Positions 24,297 to 36,003 of a stretch of DNA of 64,000 bases are shown in pieces; within the stretch, counting starts at the first letter, position 1, and each line of letters opens with the position of its first letter. Source of the DNA: Liolophura sinensis (Eukaryota > Mollusca > Polyplacophora > Chitonida > Chitonidae). Position numbers and translations under genes: made by a program. The stretch lies in the NCBI RefSeq assembly GCF_032854445.1, contig NC_088300.1, forward strand, positions 74,267,005 through 74,331,004, read 5' to 3'. Under the pieces are notes generated by a model, which saw only the letters and a program-made list of their open reading frames with translations, was not told the DNA's origin and did not search any database.

Positions 24297-27200
24297 CTAC
24301 CTGCAGGCTTCATTGCTGTCCTTATCCGTCTCAACTTCATTAAGAAAACAAATCTTCATGATCTCCTTGGCATAATCCCTTTCCTCCTGTCATCCAAAAA
24401 CAGAAACATAGCCAGGTAAGTTCTCAGCACCAACAGTCATTTCTGTTGTCATGTTCACTTGGTGTCAAGTCACATTTGCACAGACTGTATTCAGATAGTT
24501 ATTACTGGTATTGTAGTTTCCTGACAATTTTTCATACCGTACACCTACTTCATCATATTACCAGATTGGTACATTTCCTTAAGAAATTTGCCATCGACAA
24601 AAAGATGAGCTATGCAAGAAATACAAAAATTTAATTGATTTATTTTATTTTGATTGATGCTTAATACCATTCTCCTGGATTTTTTCCTCAGCAGTTTCCA
24701 GGATGATGCCAGCATCCTGACCACACGGCAACGACCATCCCCCCACCGATACTCCTCACCCCTACCACCACTACTCCCACTAATGAAAATGGAGTGGCAT
24801 AATGGTTACAGACTAGAGCTAGTCATCCAATAGAGCCCATTTGTAATGGCACTACATATTATCATCACATGGAGCTTACCTGAAATTCCTCTTTGCCTTG
24901 CAGTGTGTGCATTCTGTTCTGTAGTAGAGAGCACAGCTGTAGCTGTGGCCTCTGGGCCTCCTGCTGTGCTCTCTCATGATCAGTCACCAGGGCCAACAGA
25001 GCGGACATCATGTGTTCATGACAGGCTGTGTGGGGCTGGCCTAACAACCCTACCAGCTGATCAACCATGCCAATGTCACACAGCGTGTCTGTAAACAAAT
25101 TAACCCATACGTTTAACGCCAGTCAAGAATTTTTCCCTTGTAAAATAGCAGTCAATTTTATGTGTTGAGGAAACTGAGGTGCCTCAGGAAAACCACTAAC
25201 CTTGAGCAATTCACTGATAAACTTTCCTAGGTGAGATGTACACATTTTGAAAATTTAAGATGGGGAAATCACATTTTTTCGCTTATTCAGGCACATTCAA
25301 ATTTCTAAAATCTGCTTAGTGTGTCCATGCCTTGCCAATGACATATTAAGCTGGCAGTTTTATCTGCTGCAAACTTTGCTCCTATCGACCATTTCAGATT
25401 AAGGACAAAAAATATGCCGGTGATTCTGCTGAGTTGTCTACTGCTCCAGCCAGTACCAGCAATAGTGAAAACCAAAGATGACCTATTATCTGACTGATGA
25501 ATGTGCCTTCCTAGACAGTGATGGAGTTTAAATTATGCATTCACACAGGCAGTGAGACTTGTCAGTGGGGTATTTCCTCAGCCAATCATATCAAAGACCA
25601 ATCCAGCGAGTTGGTGCTTGAATTTCTCAAAAGGGAGTTTTTCACTACCATAGCTCAACATTTGCTCAGGCATTCACAAGGGTTGCCATGGCCACCCACG
25701 ATTTGTATATCAAAGACCACTATCCACAATATCTTTTAATGATTTACAACTCCATAACATACAAAGTCACTACTTTGCAATTTTTAGCTATACTATAAAC
25801 AGTCATATTTGTGACAGCATAATCATTTTGGCCTTTCTTAACACTGCCTATTTGAGAATACCCTAATTCCTTAACCTTTTCACATATGAAAGAGCAACTT
25901 TCAGTGCAATTTATGCATATTTATAATTATACAAAACAATAGTGGTTGGCTTTGCAAATTTCAGGTCTTTACAAAAAGCATAATTTTATCAGTCAACAAA
26001 GAATAATGTCTTCAGAATATGCTTGATTATACACCTTCCAAACATACAATAAGGATGAAGAATTACAGTAATATCTGCGTACAACAGTGGGATTCAACTT
26101 TATTTGGGTTTGGGGGGGCCGTGTTTGAATGTACAAGCTACCGACGTGTTCTCTGAATTCTTTATTGTCTTATTATCACAGACCATTAGTTCAAATGTTG
26201 ATCATGTTGAATGCAGAGTTATGGTCTTTACCACTGTTGTTTTTCAGTGTTTGTGGTTATAACCACAAATAAACCTTACCTTTAAATGCTGGCTGTTGTG
26301 AACAGAGGCTGGTTAGCAACACAGCTCCTTTCACTTTCAATTTCTCCACATCACACTGCATGGCTCTCATTATCTTGGAGAACCCATCATGTTCCTCAAA
26401 CTGTTTCTGTGCCTCTGGCAGATCCCTGAGCAAACCTATAACACAGACACCCAGAATCAAGATCAAATAGTATAGGTCATCTATCTTCACAGCCTAACGT
26501 GCAAGCAAACATTGCAAAAACAACAAATCAATACAGGGATAATCTGTAAAATAATTTTAAAAGTGGATTATATATACTTCTCAGGAGAAAACTTGATTTA
26601 AAATAGTTGAAAACCATCAGCAGCAAGTATACAATTTTATCAAAACTTCTCTATTATAAAGATGTTTGACACTTACAAGATGTTGCATACAGTGCTTTTA
26701 TTTTGACCATGTCATTTGAATCAGTGTCCAGCAATTCCAACAGTGCAGGTAAGTGGCCAGCTTCGAGGATTGTTTCCTGACATTTTGGGTTATTCTGCAC
26801 CAAGGTTGCTATCAGCTCCAGAGCTCTCCATCTCAGCTCAAAGTTTCCACTGTGCAACAGCCTTGGAAGGATCTGGTAACCGCCAATTTTGTAAAAGTCT
26901 AAGCAATGAAAAGATAACATTATCTCAGATACAGTTATTATAAGTAATACCACTCAAAAATATGAAAGCTCCTTGTTCTGATTTGTTCGAACATAAATAT
27001 TAACAAAATGTATTTCTTAACAAGTTCAAAAAGCTCAAACAATAATGTGTCATTCCTGCTAGCTAAAATCCCTAACAGAATGCTAGAGATCCAACTTACA
27101 TACTGAACAATGTTTAAATGTGTATAATTACATGCATTCATAAACTGCAATCATGCCAGAGGTTTGCACATTTAACATCCCATCCTACCCCATATAACTG

Positions 27201-29762
27201 CAATCATGCCAGAGGTTTGCACATTTGACATCCCATACTACCCCATATAACTGCAATCATGCCAGAGGTTTGCACATTTAACATCCCATACTACCCCATA
27301 TAACTGCAATCATGCCAGAGGTTTGCACATTTAACATCCCATCCTACCCCATATAGCTGTAATCATGCCAGAGGTTTGCACGTTTGACATCCCATCCTAC
27401 CCCATATAACTGCAATCATGCCAGAGGTTTGCACATTTAACATCCCATACTACCCCATATAACTGCAATCATGCCAGAGGTTTGCACGTTTGACATCCCA
27501 TCCTACCCCATATAACTGCAATCATGCCAGAGGTTTGCACATTTAACATCCCATCCTACCCCAAATAACTGTAATCATGCCAGAGGTTTGCACGTTTGAC
27601 ATCCCATCCTACCCAACATAACTGCAACCATGCCAGAGGTTAGCACTTTTAACATCTCATCCTAACTCATATAAATGCAATCATGCCAGAGGTCTGCATG
27701 TTTGAATTCCCATCCTACCCCATATAACTGCAACCTTGCCAGAGGTTTGCATGTTTAACATTCCACCCTAACTCATGTAAATGCAGTCATGCTAGAGGTT
27801 TGCACGTTTGGTTGAGAAAACATAAAAATTACATCAGGCGAAAAAGTACGAAAAGTGGATTTTTATTTAAACCGAAACCAGTCACTTGAAAATATTTTTG
27901 TACGGTGGGTATTTGGGACCACCTCTTGGTCTTTTTGCTATGATGTTATAAATGAGTATGAAGCATGTTTAATAAGTATATCTGCTCGTGAATTTGGTCT
28001 TTTCAGCTAACAAATGTGTTCAACCTGAATTTTTATCATATTTACATTTTTTATGCATTCATAAACATTGTCATAATTCAGATTAAATGTACGTGATTGG
28101 ATATAAACAATTTCAAATAAATTTATTAGACATGCATCACATCCTTATTTAGAACATTGTTATGCAAAAACGATACCAAATTGTAGTCCCAAATACCCAA
28201 CATACAAATATATTTTCCCATACCTTTTTCTCCTGCAAGAAAAAAAATCGAAAAAAAAGTTAAAGATCACATTTGCAAATAAGATTTCATGCTCTTTCTT
28301 CTGATTTTGGTGTCATTTTCATGTTATCTTAACATCCCACCCTACCCCTTTTAACTATAATCAGCACACCACAACTCCCACCTTACCCTTCCTAGTTAGC
28401 ACATACCTGTGGCCAAGCACATTTCCTCACATCTCACACACCTTCACTTTATCTCTCTGCACTTGCCTCTGAACAGGTCTACTTCCTCACACATCTCAAA
28501 CACCTCTACTTTACGTGTCACCACTTACTTTTGGCCATGTTTATCTCCTTGCAAATCTCACGCACCTCTACTTTATCTGTTGCCACTTGCCTGTGGCCAT
28601 GTGTTATCGCCTCACATATCTCACACATCTCTAGTTTATTTGCTGCCACTTACCTGTGGCCATGTCTATCTCCTCACATATCTCGCACACCTCTTCAAGC
28701 AGTTCCGCAACTGTATCGTGCTCTGCATCACTGTCTCCTGCACTCAGGATCAACCTCAAACACTCCTTCAGCCTATCCACTGGATTAACTGTTATTTCAT
28801 TTAAGACTGCATTCAGGAAATCCTTTCTCTGAAACAAGCCACAAAATATGTAATAAAAACTAAAAACTAAAAAATCCATCACATATTTGAATAAGCTACA
28901 TGTGGATGAATTGCCACTTTTAACAGCGAAATCACAATTCTGACCATTATGCCACACAGATGTGACGGATAAAGTGGCCTGTGAGAACAAAGCACACCTT
29001 CAATTCTTTCGGTGATATTAATAACCAATGGGAAAGCCAAAATGGTCCATAGCACTAAAGATGTTCAATATCACACATTGCTTGTATGTTCTATCGCAGG
29101 CATATATTTCAGTATGAGATCAGTTCAATCAAGCTGGCATTTGAAAATGTGCTGTTTTTTTTTTTTTCTTTTTTTTTTGGTTTTTGAGAGGCAAAGTTCT
29201 TGCAGCTACTGTAACCACAAGGCAGTGCGTTAATTATTTTCATACTTACGGGTAGTGAATTAACAATGTAGTATTAGAGATTCAATGCGAGAATGTCATC
29301 AAAAATTAGCTAAGTAAGGGAAGGGGGGGGGGGGGGTCTATTGCTACGAGCGGGAAGGACGTCGAGGTTTTAACATCCGCACCACGTTTTCTAAAAATAA
29401 GGATGGACTCCCAATACGAAGAGTAAGAAAATTTAAAAATAACACACAGGGTCTATCTTCGATTGCTGTTCCGGTGGTCCAAGCATTTATGCAGTTGGTA
29501 ATTAGAGACAAAATAAGTAAAGTAAATTTGCCACTAATGTACTGTAAAAAATTAATGGTTTTTCGGATATTATTTTTTTTTTGACTTCTCACATCTTCCA
29601 AACCTAACTTACAGACAAATCTTAAACTCTTCATACCTCTTGATCCATTTCTTCGAACTGAGATGTTGTTGTTGTATCTTCTCTGGTTGTCTCTGCACAA
29701 AGCCGTAACAGCCCGGTCAGGTTCCGCGGCTGTTGGCGTTCATTTCTGTCACCATCACTCAT
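24297..29762 (-). CDS. HSPBP1: Hsp70-binding protein 1 (Hsp70 nucleotide-exchange factor)
   Basis: Six coding exons on the minus strand, in order: 29762-29637, 28828-28654, 26898-26677, 26435-26280, 25088-24880, 24386-24297; total 978 nt, 325 residues, all phases compatible. The product is the cytosolic HSPBP1/Fes1-type co-chaperone that clamps the Hsp70 ATPase lobe and promotes ADP release. Family signatures are the RNLTGLLRLC N-terminus, then four armadillo-like repeats: ELRWRALELIATLVQNNPKCQ, MVKIKALYATSC, DGFSKIMRAMQ...KLKVKGAVLL and GMVDQLVGLL...HEHMMSALLALVTD. The C-terminal REYAKEIM-like helix is here EERDYAKEIMKICF before the stop at 24297-24299. Human HSPBP1 is about 360 residues; the difference is mainly a shorter N-terminus lacking the glycine-rich stretch. 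Start ATG at 29762 gives the MSDG opening typical of the family. A possible ATTAAA signal lies near 24098-24103 (minus strand). Confidence 0.93.
25862..26065. mobile_element. Small MITE, CCTAATTCYTCAACCTTTTC family, copy 3
   Basis: The left end CCTAATTCCTTAACCTTTTC and the reverse-complemented right end CTGTAATTCTTCATCCTTAT are imperfect terminal inverted repeats. The 204-bp element sits in an HSPBP1 intron. Confidence 0.45.
27145..27815. repeat. 53-bp minisatellite in HSPBP1 intron, about 12-13 units
   Basis: The unit contains CTGCAATCATGCCAGAGGTT followed by TGCACATTTAACATCCCATC and CTACCCCATATAA, period 53 bp (measured between the first two units at 27145 and 27198). Units toward the right end are more diverged. 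Two variants alternate: CACATTTAACATC and CACGTTTGACATC. Confidence 0.93.
28400..28690 (-). repeat. About 62-bp repeat array derived from HSPBP1 exon 2/intron junction
   Basis: The last 35 or so coding bases of HSPBP1 exon 2 plus its donor and the start of the intron are repeated four more times downstream (toward lower coordinates), at spacings of 60, 62, 62 and 63 bp. On the minus strand the donor-equivalent positions are GTAAGT (authentic, 28653), GCAAGT (about 28590), GTAAGT (about 28527), GCAAGT (about 28466) and GTATGT (about 28406). The copies decay with distance from the exon. A TAA stop appears in frame within 20 codons past the normal donor, so use of distal donors would truncate the protein. 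Confidence 0.75.
29319..29336 (+). repeat. Poly-G run
   Basis: An interrupted run of about 17 G residues in the first HSPBP1 intron (minus-strand poly-C). A matching poly-C run of about 16 lies at 13039-13056 in the chitobiase-like gene. Confidence 0.7.
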
Positions 29763-29896
29763 TGTGTTTTGTGTATTGATTCCTTAAATATCAACTATAT
29801 CGCTTGTTGTCTGTTTCCGCGCAGTTTGAGTGGTAACTTTAGTTCTGATGAGGGTCGCTAGAAACACGTGGTTAACTGTGCTTGTAAACAATCCGA

Positions 29897-29904
29897 GAAC
29901 ATTC
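29897..29904 (-). promoter_or_regulatory. Possible heat-shock element upstream of HSPBP1
   Basis: GAACATTC forms two inverted nGAAn units with correct spacing, about 140 bases upstream of the HSPBP1 start codon, followed by an imperfect third unit (CAGCA). A nearby CACGTG E-box lies at about 29873. HSF-controlled expression would suit an Hsp70 co-chaperone, but short matches occur by chance. Confidence 0.3.
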
Positions 29905-30482
29905 CAGCAACTTCGGGACTCGTACCTTTCCATCAATCGGGCGTACATTTCTCATGTTCTGTATCTTGTATTAACACATTAGCAAATAACAACCACTAAT
30001 GAAAGAGCTATCATTCCTCTCAAGAATATATCAGTCCATTTTACAGACATGAAACAAACAAACAGACACCACTTAATGCTTGAACGCGTAGGCCTATATA
30101 TATTGGCCCGATATGGAATTATTTATACCCATATTATTTTATAGGACCGGTCACATGTATAACGGTGTCGCTCATACATATTGCTTTATAACACTTGCGA
30201 TCATAATCATGAGGGTTAGCAAACAACTCACGTGTATCTTTATTATCTAGATACTAATAAAACCAGTTAAACCGATGAAATACATAAACTACATGCCGGC
30301 CTAAACTCGATGACGTAATTACTAGTACTAAATTTGCTTCGGTGATACAGGCCGGTTGGATAACTTGGAGCAACCTATACAGGACAGTACATGTGCCGTA
30401 TTTATAGGGGTCTAAGCTTATAATTTATAACCCCGTAGGAAGTTTAAATATTTATTCTCGATTTATACACATAAGTGCAAAA

Positions 30483-30507
30483 CAAGTGCACACACACACA
30501 CACGCAC

Positions 30508-30591
<84 letters not shown>
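30483..30591. repeat. CA/TA microsatellite
   Basis: A short (CA)n tract is followed by about 40 uninterrupted TA units (30508-30590). An open frame reading alternate Tyr-Ile through it is an artefact of the repeat. Confidence 0.95.
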
Positions 30592-30593
<2 letters not shown>

Positions 30594-31216
30594 CGCAATT
30601 AATTCTTTTGTGCGTATGTACAATTATTTTACCATATATACATGTTTAAAGGCTTCGGTAAATTGATATACATGCAATTGTGTTGTACATGTATGTCGAT
30701 TTGTTTTGTACATACGTAAATAATGTTTATTTGCACATATAGAAAAGGAATTTGTACAAATGTATTGTGCATATATATGAAAGAATTTTGAACGCGTAAA
30801 ATAACCGTTTATTTTACATGTGTGAAAAAGAACTGGACATACATGTAAATGTATAGTTGTTTTGTACATATATGTATAAATATCAAAACGGCTTGCCCTA
30901 ATAGTCTCACACAGCTATATCTTCTAACTTCAGTATTAGCAGACACTCGCATAGGCCTGCATGCATATGTACTAGTCATCAACCATAAATAGATCGCAAT
31001 ACCAACATCCAAACAAATGTAACGTTTAACACAACCGTTTTCAAGCTACTAATCGTAGGCTTGATACATTAACGGTGAAATAAGGTGGGGAAACAGTAAC
31101 ATTAACTTTCTCCTTTACGTCTTTAGACCTATAGTATAATTTGTTGTCAAATAGAGGAATTGAATACGCAACTAGCGTAAGGCCTACAATCGATGGATAT
31201 GACGTATACATATGTA
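30592..31216. other. Spacer between HSPBP1 and Tc1-type relic, nothing seen
   Basis: AT-rich DNA with many TACATGTA and TGTACA words and no supported gene or repeat. Confidence 0.4.
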
Positions 31217-31218
31217 TA

Positions 31219-32590
31219 TATAAACTGACAGCCAAAAGAAGCTTTCAATTTCAAATAAATTTATTTTGCCAAAGCAAAAAACAGGATGACTGAAGTTTAA
31301 TATGTTGAAAAGACCAATGATTTTAGATATTGAGTCTTGAGAAAGAACGGACAGGCAGCCCTCAAATCATTTTACAAGTGAACAAACAGAGCAGGGGTAG
31401 AAAAACAGCCATTCCATCTTTGTTAACAATGGGCAGAGTACACAAAAAGCTGATTATTTTTTAAAATCAGTCAATATCAAAACCAATCAATATCGCGTAT
31501 GGCCACCCCTTGCTTCAATGCATGCGAAAACTCTCCGACGCATAGAAAAAGTCAGTCTGATGAGATTCGTTTCCATTCATCTTGGAGAGCGAACGCCAGT
31601 TCTTGTCGGTTGGCTGCAAGGTGTGGCCGTTGTCTTACTCGACGACCCATGATATCCCAAAGGTATTGTATGGGGGACATATCTGCGGAACGTGCAGGCC
31701 ACGGGAAGACATGACGTCGTTGGCGTTCTGCGTAACTCGAACTGTATGGCGTCTGGGGTTGTCATGCTAGTACAGGACACCACGTGCCTGCTGTTGAAGG
31801 AATGGCAGGACAACAGGACGTAGAATTTCACCAACGTAACGTTGAGCTGTTAGGTTCCCGTAGATGATGAGCAATGGTGTCCGTTCCTCTCCACAAATCC
31901 CACCCCACACTATCATGCTGCCACCACCAAACGGTATCACCTCCTGGACGAATGGCGCAGCCGTTCGTACGTCTCTTCGACCGTAACTCGCTGTCTGCCA
32001 TCGGCTCGTAACATGCAGAAGCGGCTTTCATCCGTGAAAACAACACGTTGCCAATCACGTCGCTTCCAACGGCGTACAACTGTCACGAAGCGGTTCCTCA
32101 TGAGTAAGGTGCGCAGGTACCCGTCTTCTCTGGGCGTAGTTACCCTAGGCCTGCCTGTTCTTGGCCTGTCCGATGCCTGCCCTGTCTGTCTGTAACGTTG
32201 AATCAAGTTTGACACAGTTACACGAGAGCAGCCGAAGGTCCTTTCGCTGTGGGCATGGGTGGCTCCCATGGATACCATCCCCAAGGCCCTCTCGCGTTGT
32301 TCTGGCGTCAATCGAGGCATTACTTTGATGGTTTTTGGTCAGTTTACACTCTGTGTAACGTTTTTATACACCTATTACATGTGCAGTTGCGCCCATCCAT
32401 GGGTTACGTGATTTTTCAACTTTCTTCCTTGTCTCAAAACAAATTCGTGTGGGCGTATATGACGCTTGTCACACATGGGAATATGCTTCGTACAATGTTT
32501 TCCTATACTAATTTGGTAATTAATTTACTGAAAAGGCTGGTTAAATTGAACTCACGGAGTCGTAAAGTTTCTTTTGGCCGTCAGTTTATG
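31219..32590 (-). mobile_element. Decayed Tc1-type transposon, internally deleted
   Basis: The terminal inverted repeats match at about 24 of 27 positions: left ATAAACTGACAGCCAAAAGA and right (reverse complement) ATAAACTGACGGCCAAAAGA. The element is about 1.37 kb and is flanked by TA at 31217-31218 and 32591-32592. The transposase inside runs on the minus strand and is broken. It is a different lineage from the intact element at 10189-11846, since neither its ends nor its protein match. Confidence 0.8.
31495..32320 (-). pseudogene. Tc1-like transposase pseudogene
   Basis: Reading from ATG 32320 (minus strand) the protein starts MPRLTPEQRERALGM, with helix-turn-helix and GRPRVTTPREDGYL linker typical of one Tc1 branch. 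After LLMRNRF the sequence jumps straight to RDWQRVVFTDESRFCMLRAD, so the stretch that normally links the DNA-binding and catalytic parts (roughly 50-60 residues) is deleted. Downstream, the FGGGSMIVWGGI block is in another frame, a TAG replaces a Gln codon just before the HDN of the second catalytic Asp, and further frame changes follow before the C-terminal GGHTRY-like end. It cannot encode an active enzyme. Confidence 0.85.
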
Positions 32591-33184
32591 TAGGTCAGGA
32601 TAACCATTTAAGCCTTTTAGTCGACGGCTGGGCAAAATTTCGGCGACAGGTAGGCCTAATAATATATTTATAAAGTTGCATATAGCAACAGATTCATTAA
32701 CGTAAAGATTTTTTTACTCAAATTATTTAACTAGCGGTGCATTTTGATTTTCATTAACGCTCCAAAATAACATAACACTATACCCAACTTTTGTTTTCCC
32801 TATACTTTTCCCACCCGTTTATACTTTCCTGGTAACCTCCTCCCGCTCCATTTAATTCTGCTATATTACTTCAATACAAAGGCCTCTTCGTCAACCTTTG
32901 TGTAAAATTTTAAACGCGAGGGTTGGTCTAAATAAGTTGTAGAACTTGCTACTCAATCCTTTCAGTACCCCGGTAACTAAAAATAAACCAGGCCTAGTTG
33001 AAACTAAATTTCAACACGATGCTTCCCAATTTTTATTTCGTAAAGATAGCTGCAAAATATATGCTGTCTAAAGGGCATTAATAGCTGTCACATGCTTTCG
33101 TTTCACAACTGCGTAAGCCCACATACATGTACTACATGTGTTGGTTGCCAGGTACAATACAATGAATAACTATTCCCGCCAAAG

Positions 33185-33310
33185 TCAATGATTGGGAAGA
33201 GAGAAAATGTAAGGACCTTATCCATTGGACAATAGAATTTTACAGTTAACAATCCAACCAATCAACAATCATGTAGAGATTGGACATATTTGCCGCCATC
33301 TTCCCTCGTG
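33185..33310 (+). promoter_or_regulatory. NAP1L promoter: CCAAT-box cluster plus YY1-type element
   Basis: Four CCAAT boxes (ATTGG at 33191, 33224 and 33279 and CCAAT at 33258) occur within 95 bases, followed by GCCGCCATCTT at 33292-33302, a strong YY1-type match. There is no TATA box. The arrangement fits a housekeeping, NF-Y-driven promoter, with transcription starting around 33300. The following untranslated exon would end at 33341 at a GTAAGT donor. Confidence 0.55.
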
Positions 33311-33954
33311 TAGCTGACTCGTGTTGTGTTGAAACAACGAAGTAAGTTATGGTAACAGATATCAAGGTTAAACTTACAGTTTAACAGTGTTTTATTTAAA
33401 GTTGAATAATCAATTTTACGTTGGTCTATAGAAATTCTCCCTAGGAATATTGTTTAAGATGTAAATCATTTTTTTTTCCACGGTGATCTCAGCATATTTC
33501 TCCGACTCGTGTCTTTCTGCGTTGTTTCAGCCATGTTAGTCCTTAGCACTATTCATAGATCTGGAGGAATTTATGCTGTACAGCTGGCAATGACATGCTC
33601 CCGAAGTAGATGCTGTCTAAATGTGGGCTTGGTTTTAGGTTACTTCCTATTTGACTCACTGTTCTTTTCCGTTCTAATGATCGCCTCGTGGTCGAGTGGC
33701 GGGCTATGCATGTGTATCAAAGGAAGTTAACTCGACAGCATATGCCTTGGATGAGATCATGTTCAGCATTTGATTCGACATCAACACGGTACAGATGTGT
33801 AAATTTTAGTTTTTCTCTTTGTCCTGTCGAATCACACCATTTTTACCAATTTTTTCGCCCCATTTCTGTATTATATTCCATGTTGACCATGATGAGAACT
33901 ACCAATGTGAAAAGTAGAGGGAATATTAGACATGCTCCGATTTTTTTCTATTTA

Positions 33955-34012
33955 TACATTTATTTATTTGATTGTTGTTTTCCGTAGTTTTCAAGAATAT
34001 TTCACTTGTATA
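33955..34012 (-). repeat. SINE tail fragment, reverse orientation
   Basis: ATTTATTTATTTGATTGTTG followed by TTTCAAGAATATTTCACTTG is the reverse complement of the main SINE tail. Only about 58 bp remain. Confidence 0.55.
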
Positions 34013-34229
34013 TTAACTTAAACTAGTAGTTTATGTTAGGAATTCAGGCCTTTATTTTTGTAATTCTTGGCCAGAATCTGAATCGATTCCCGTAGGGTTG
34101 CTTTGAGGGAATCCACCAGAATCCAGATCAAATCTTGTACCACAAAGTATGCACGTACTCCAAGTTTTAATACGTGGTAAATAAAATCAAACAGTTTTGG
34201 GTATTCCGAGTGACATAAATATCACTATA

Positions 34230-34936
34230 CAGGGGTGGAAATAAGCCCCACAAACAAAAGGCCAGCAGGGATATCAATTGGCCCTTCCCCAATTTTTTTA
34301 GGCCCTTCATGATAGAAAAAAGTACCACGCCAGTAAAGTTTTAACATTGTAGATTGATCAGATATATATTTAGTTCATTATTATCTTTGTGCAATGAATT
34401 ACATGATTACTAGTTACTGGTGATATGAACAATTTGTTTTGTTTTTTTTTTAAGAAGTTTATATACTAGAGGCTTGTTACTAAGAAATCGGCTGTTCTAA
34501 ACTTCTTAATATTGGGGGCCAGCGTTCCTCGCATGGGCCCTATTAGTAAAATGTAAACCATCTTTAGACCAAAGCTTTCAGCTACAGAAGTCATTTGTAG
34601 CTATGGAGATGTTGACATTTGTAATGGATTTGCTACATTGCCATGACATTTATCCTGTATCATAGAGACATTCACTAGAAACCATCACATGTTGTTATCT
34701 ACTCTTCTTTCACCTTTACCGGTATGCCGAAGATTTACCAAACTAAAGACGAATGAACTCTCACTTTGTTTATCCACCACACCTTAATTCACCAGAGTTC
34801 GTGTACATACAGCCCTTAATCCCACCCACCTGCCACTGTTAAAATTTAGCTTGGCCCACTGGACTTTCTTATCCCTACTCTTGGCAGCCTGTAAAAAATT
34901 TCACTATCAGCGGGCCAGCGGTTATTTCAACCCCTG
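34230..34936. mobile_element. hAT-like MITE
   Basis: The left end CAGGGGTGGAAATAAGCCCC and the right end, reverse-complemented, CAGGGGTTGAAATAACCGCT are inverted repeats. CAGGGGT-type ends are characteristic of some hAT elements. The 707-bp interior has no open frame of note. The expected 8-bp target duplication is not clear (TCACTATA left, CTGTACTT right), so it is old or the ends are mis-set. It lies in NAP1L intron 1. Confidence 0.55.
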
Positions 34937-35754
34937 CTGTACTTCATTATTTGTCAGTTAATTTGTGTTAAAGAATTTGCTGCAATTCAGTTTCAAAATT
35001 AGTTCACAGTGTATTTTGATCTTGGTTCATCTTGGATAGACTTTCTAGTTTTTGTATGTTTTGAAAGGTACATGTATCACCTGTTACACCCGATCGAAAT
35101 ACTGTGTTAACGAAATCTATCAAAACATGCATTACAGTGTTGTTTGTTGTTGTACGTCCACTAATTTAGAAGAGGCATTGTTATGAATTGGATATTGGAG
35201 AACAATTGGTCATTGTGAAAGTTATTTTTGTCACTTTCTTACGAGAATGAAAGCAGATTCCCATAAATTTGTTTTACGGGCGTCATGGTGAGAATTGGAT
35301 TCCTGTTGAAAGTAAAGCCCTGGAGTTTTATAAAGGTTTTATCAGTTATCACACTTCAGAAATGACCAATTGATCTTTGATTGTGAGATTCTTTTCAGAT
35401 ATATATAATCATGAAAGAGAATGAAATGAACTTATTACAGGGTAATTTAGTAACTGTCTTGTGGCTAGGCCTAATTCCTTAGTATGTCAGGGTCTATATT
35501 TCTGTGTTTAAGATAATGCTTTGTATCTTACTTTGACTGGAGCGTGTGGCTATTAAGTATTTAAATGATAACGAAACCTTTCTGGTCAGAACCTTGATTT
35601 TTTTTTATGGCGTACAAGGCCTACTTTCCAAGTTAAATGTGTTTTTTTTTTTTATCTCAAAAAGAATCTTGGACACATCTGAGATTAAATAAGTCGAAAG
35701 CTGCCTATAAAAAAACCACGTGTACATTTCCAAACTCCTAAGTCTATTAAATTA

Positions 35755-36003
35755 CGTTCCATGGCCGAGGGGATTAGCACGGCATCATGGCGCAATCACC
35801 CAGGAGCCTCACACCAATGCGGTCTCTGTGAGTTCAGGTCCAGTTCAAGCTAGCTTCGTCTCTGGCCATAAGTGAAAGGTCATTCAGCCACCTGTGGATG
35901 GCCGGGAGTTTCCCCCAGACTTTCGGTTTCCTTCCACAGTGATGCTGGCCTCTGCTGTACAAGTGAAATATTCTTAAGTAAGGCATAAAACACCAATCAA
36001 ACA
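35755..36003 (+). repeat. SINE copy, nearly full length, diverged
   Basis: The head (CCATGGCCGAGGGGATTAGC), AATCACCCAGGAGCCTCACA, B-box region GAGTTCAGGTCC, body and tail ATATTCTTAAGTAAGGCATA plus CACCAATCAAACA are all present. Located in NAP1L intron 1, just before the 41-bp array. Confidence 0.8.

Noticed and set aside
30475-30666. Open frame with long Tyr-Ile run
   Set aside because: Translation of the TA microsatellite.
33508-33730. Possible alternative first coding exon of NAP1L (ATG after a TTTCAG)
   Set aside because: The frame ends in a stop without a good donor and the peptide is unlike any NAP1 N-terminus.
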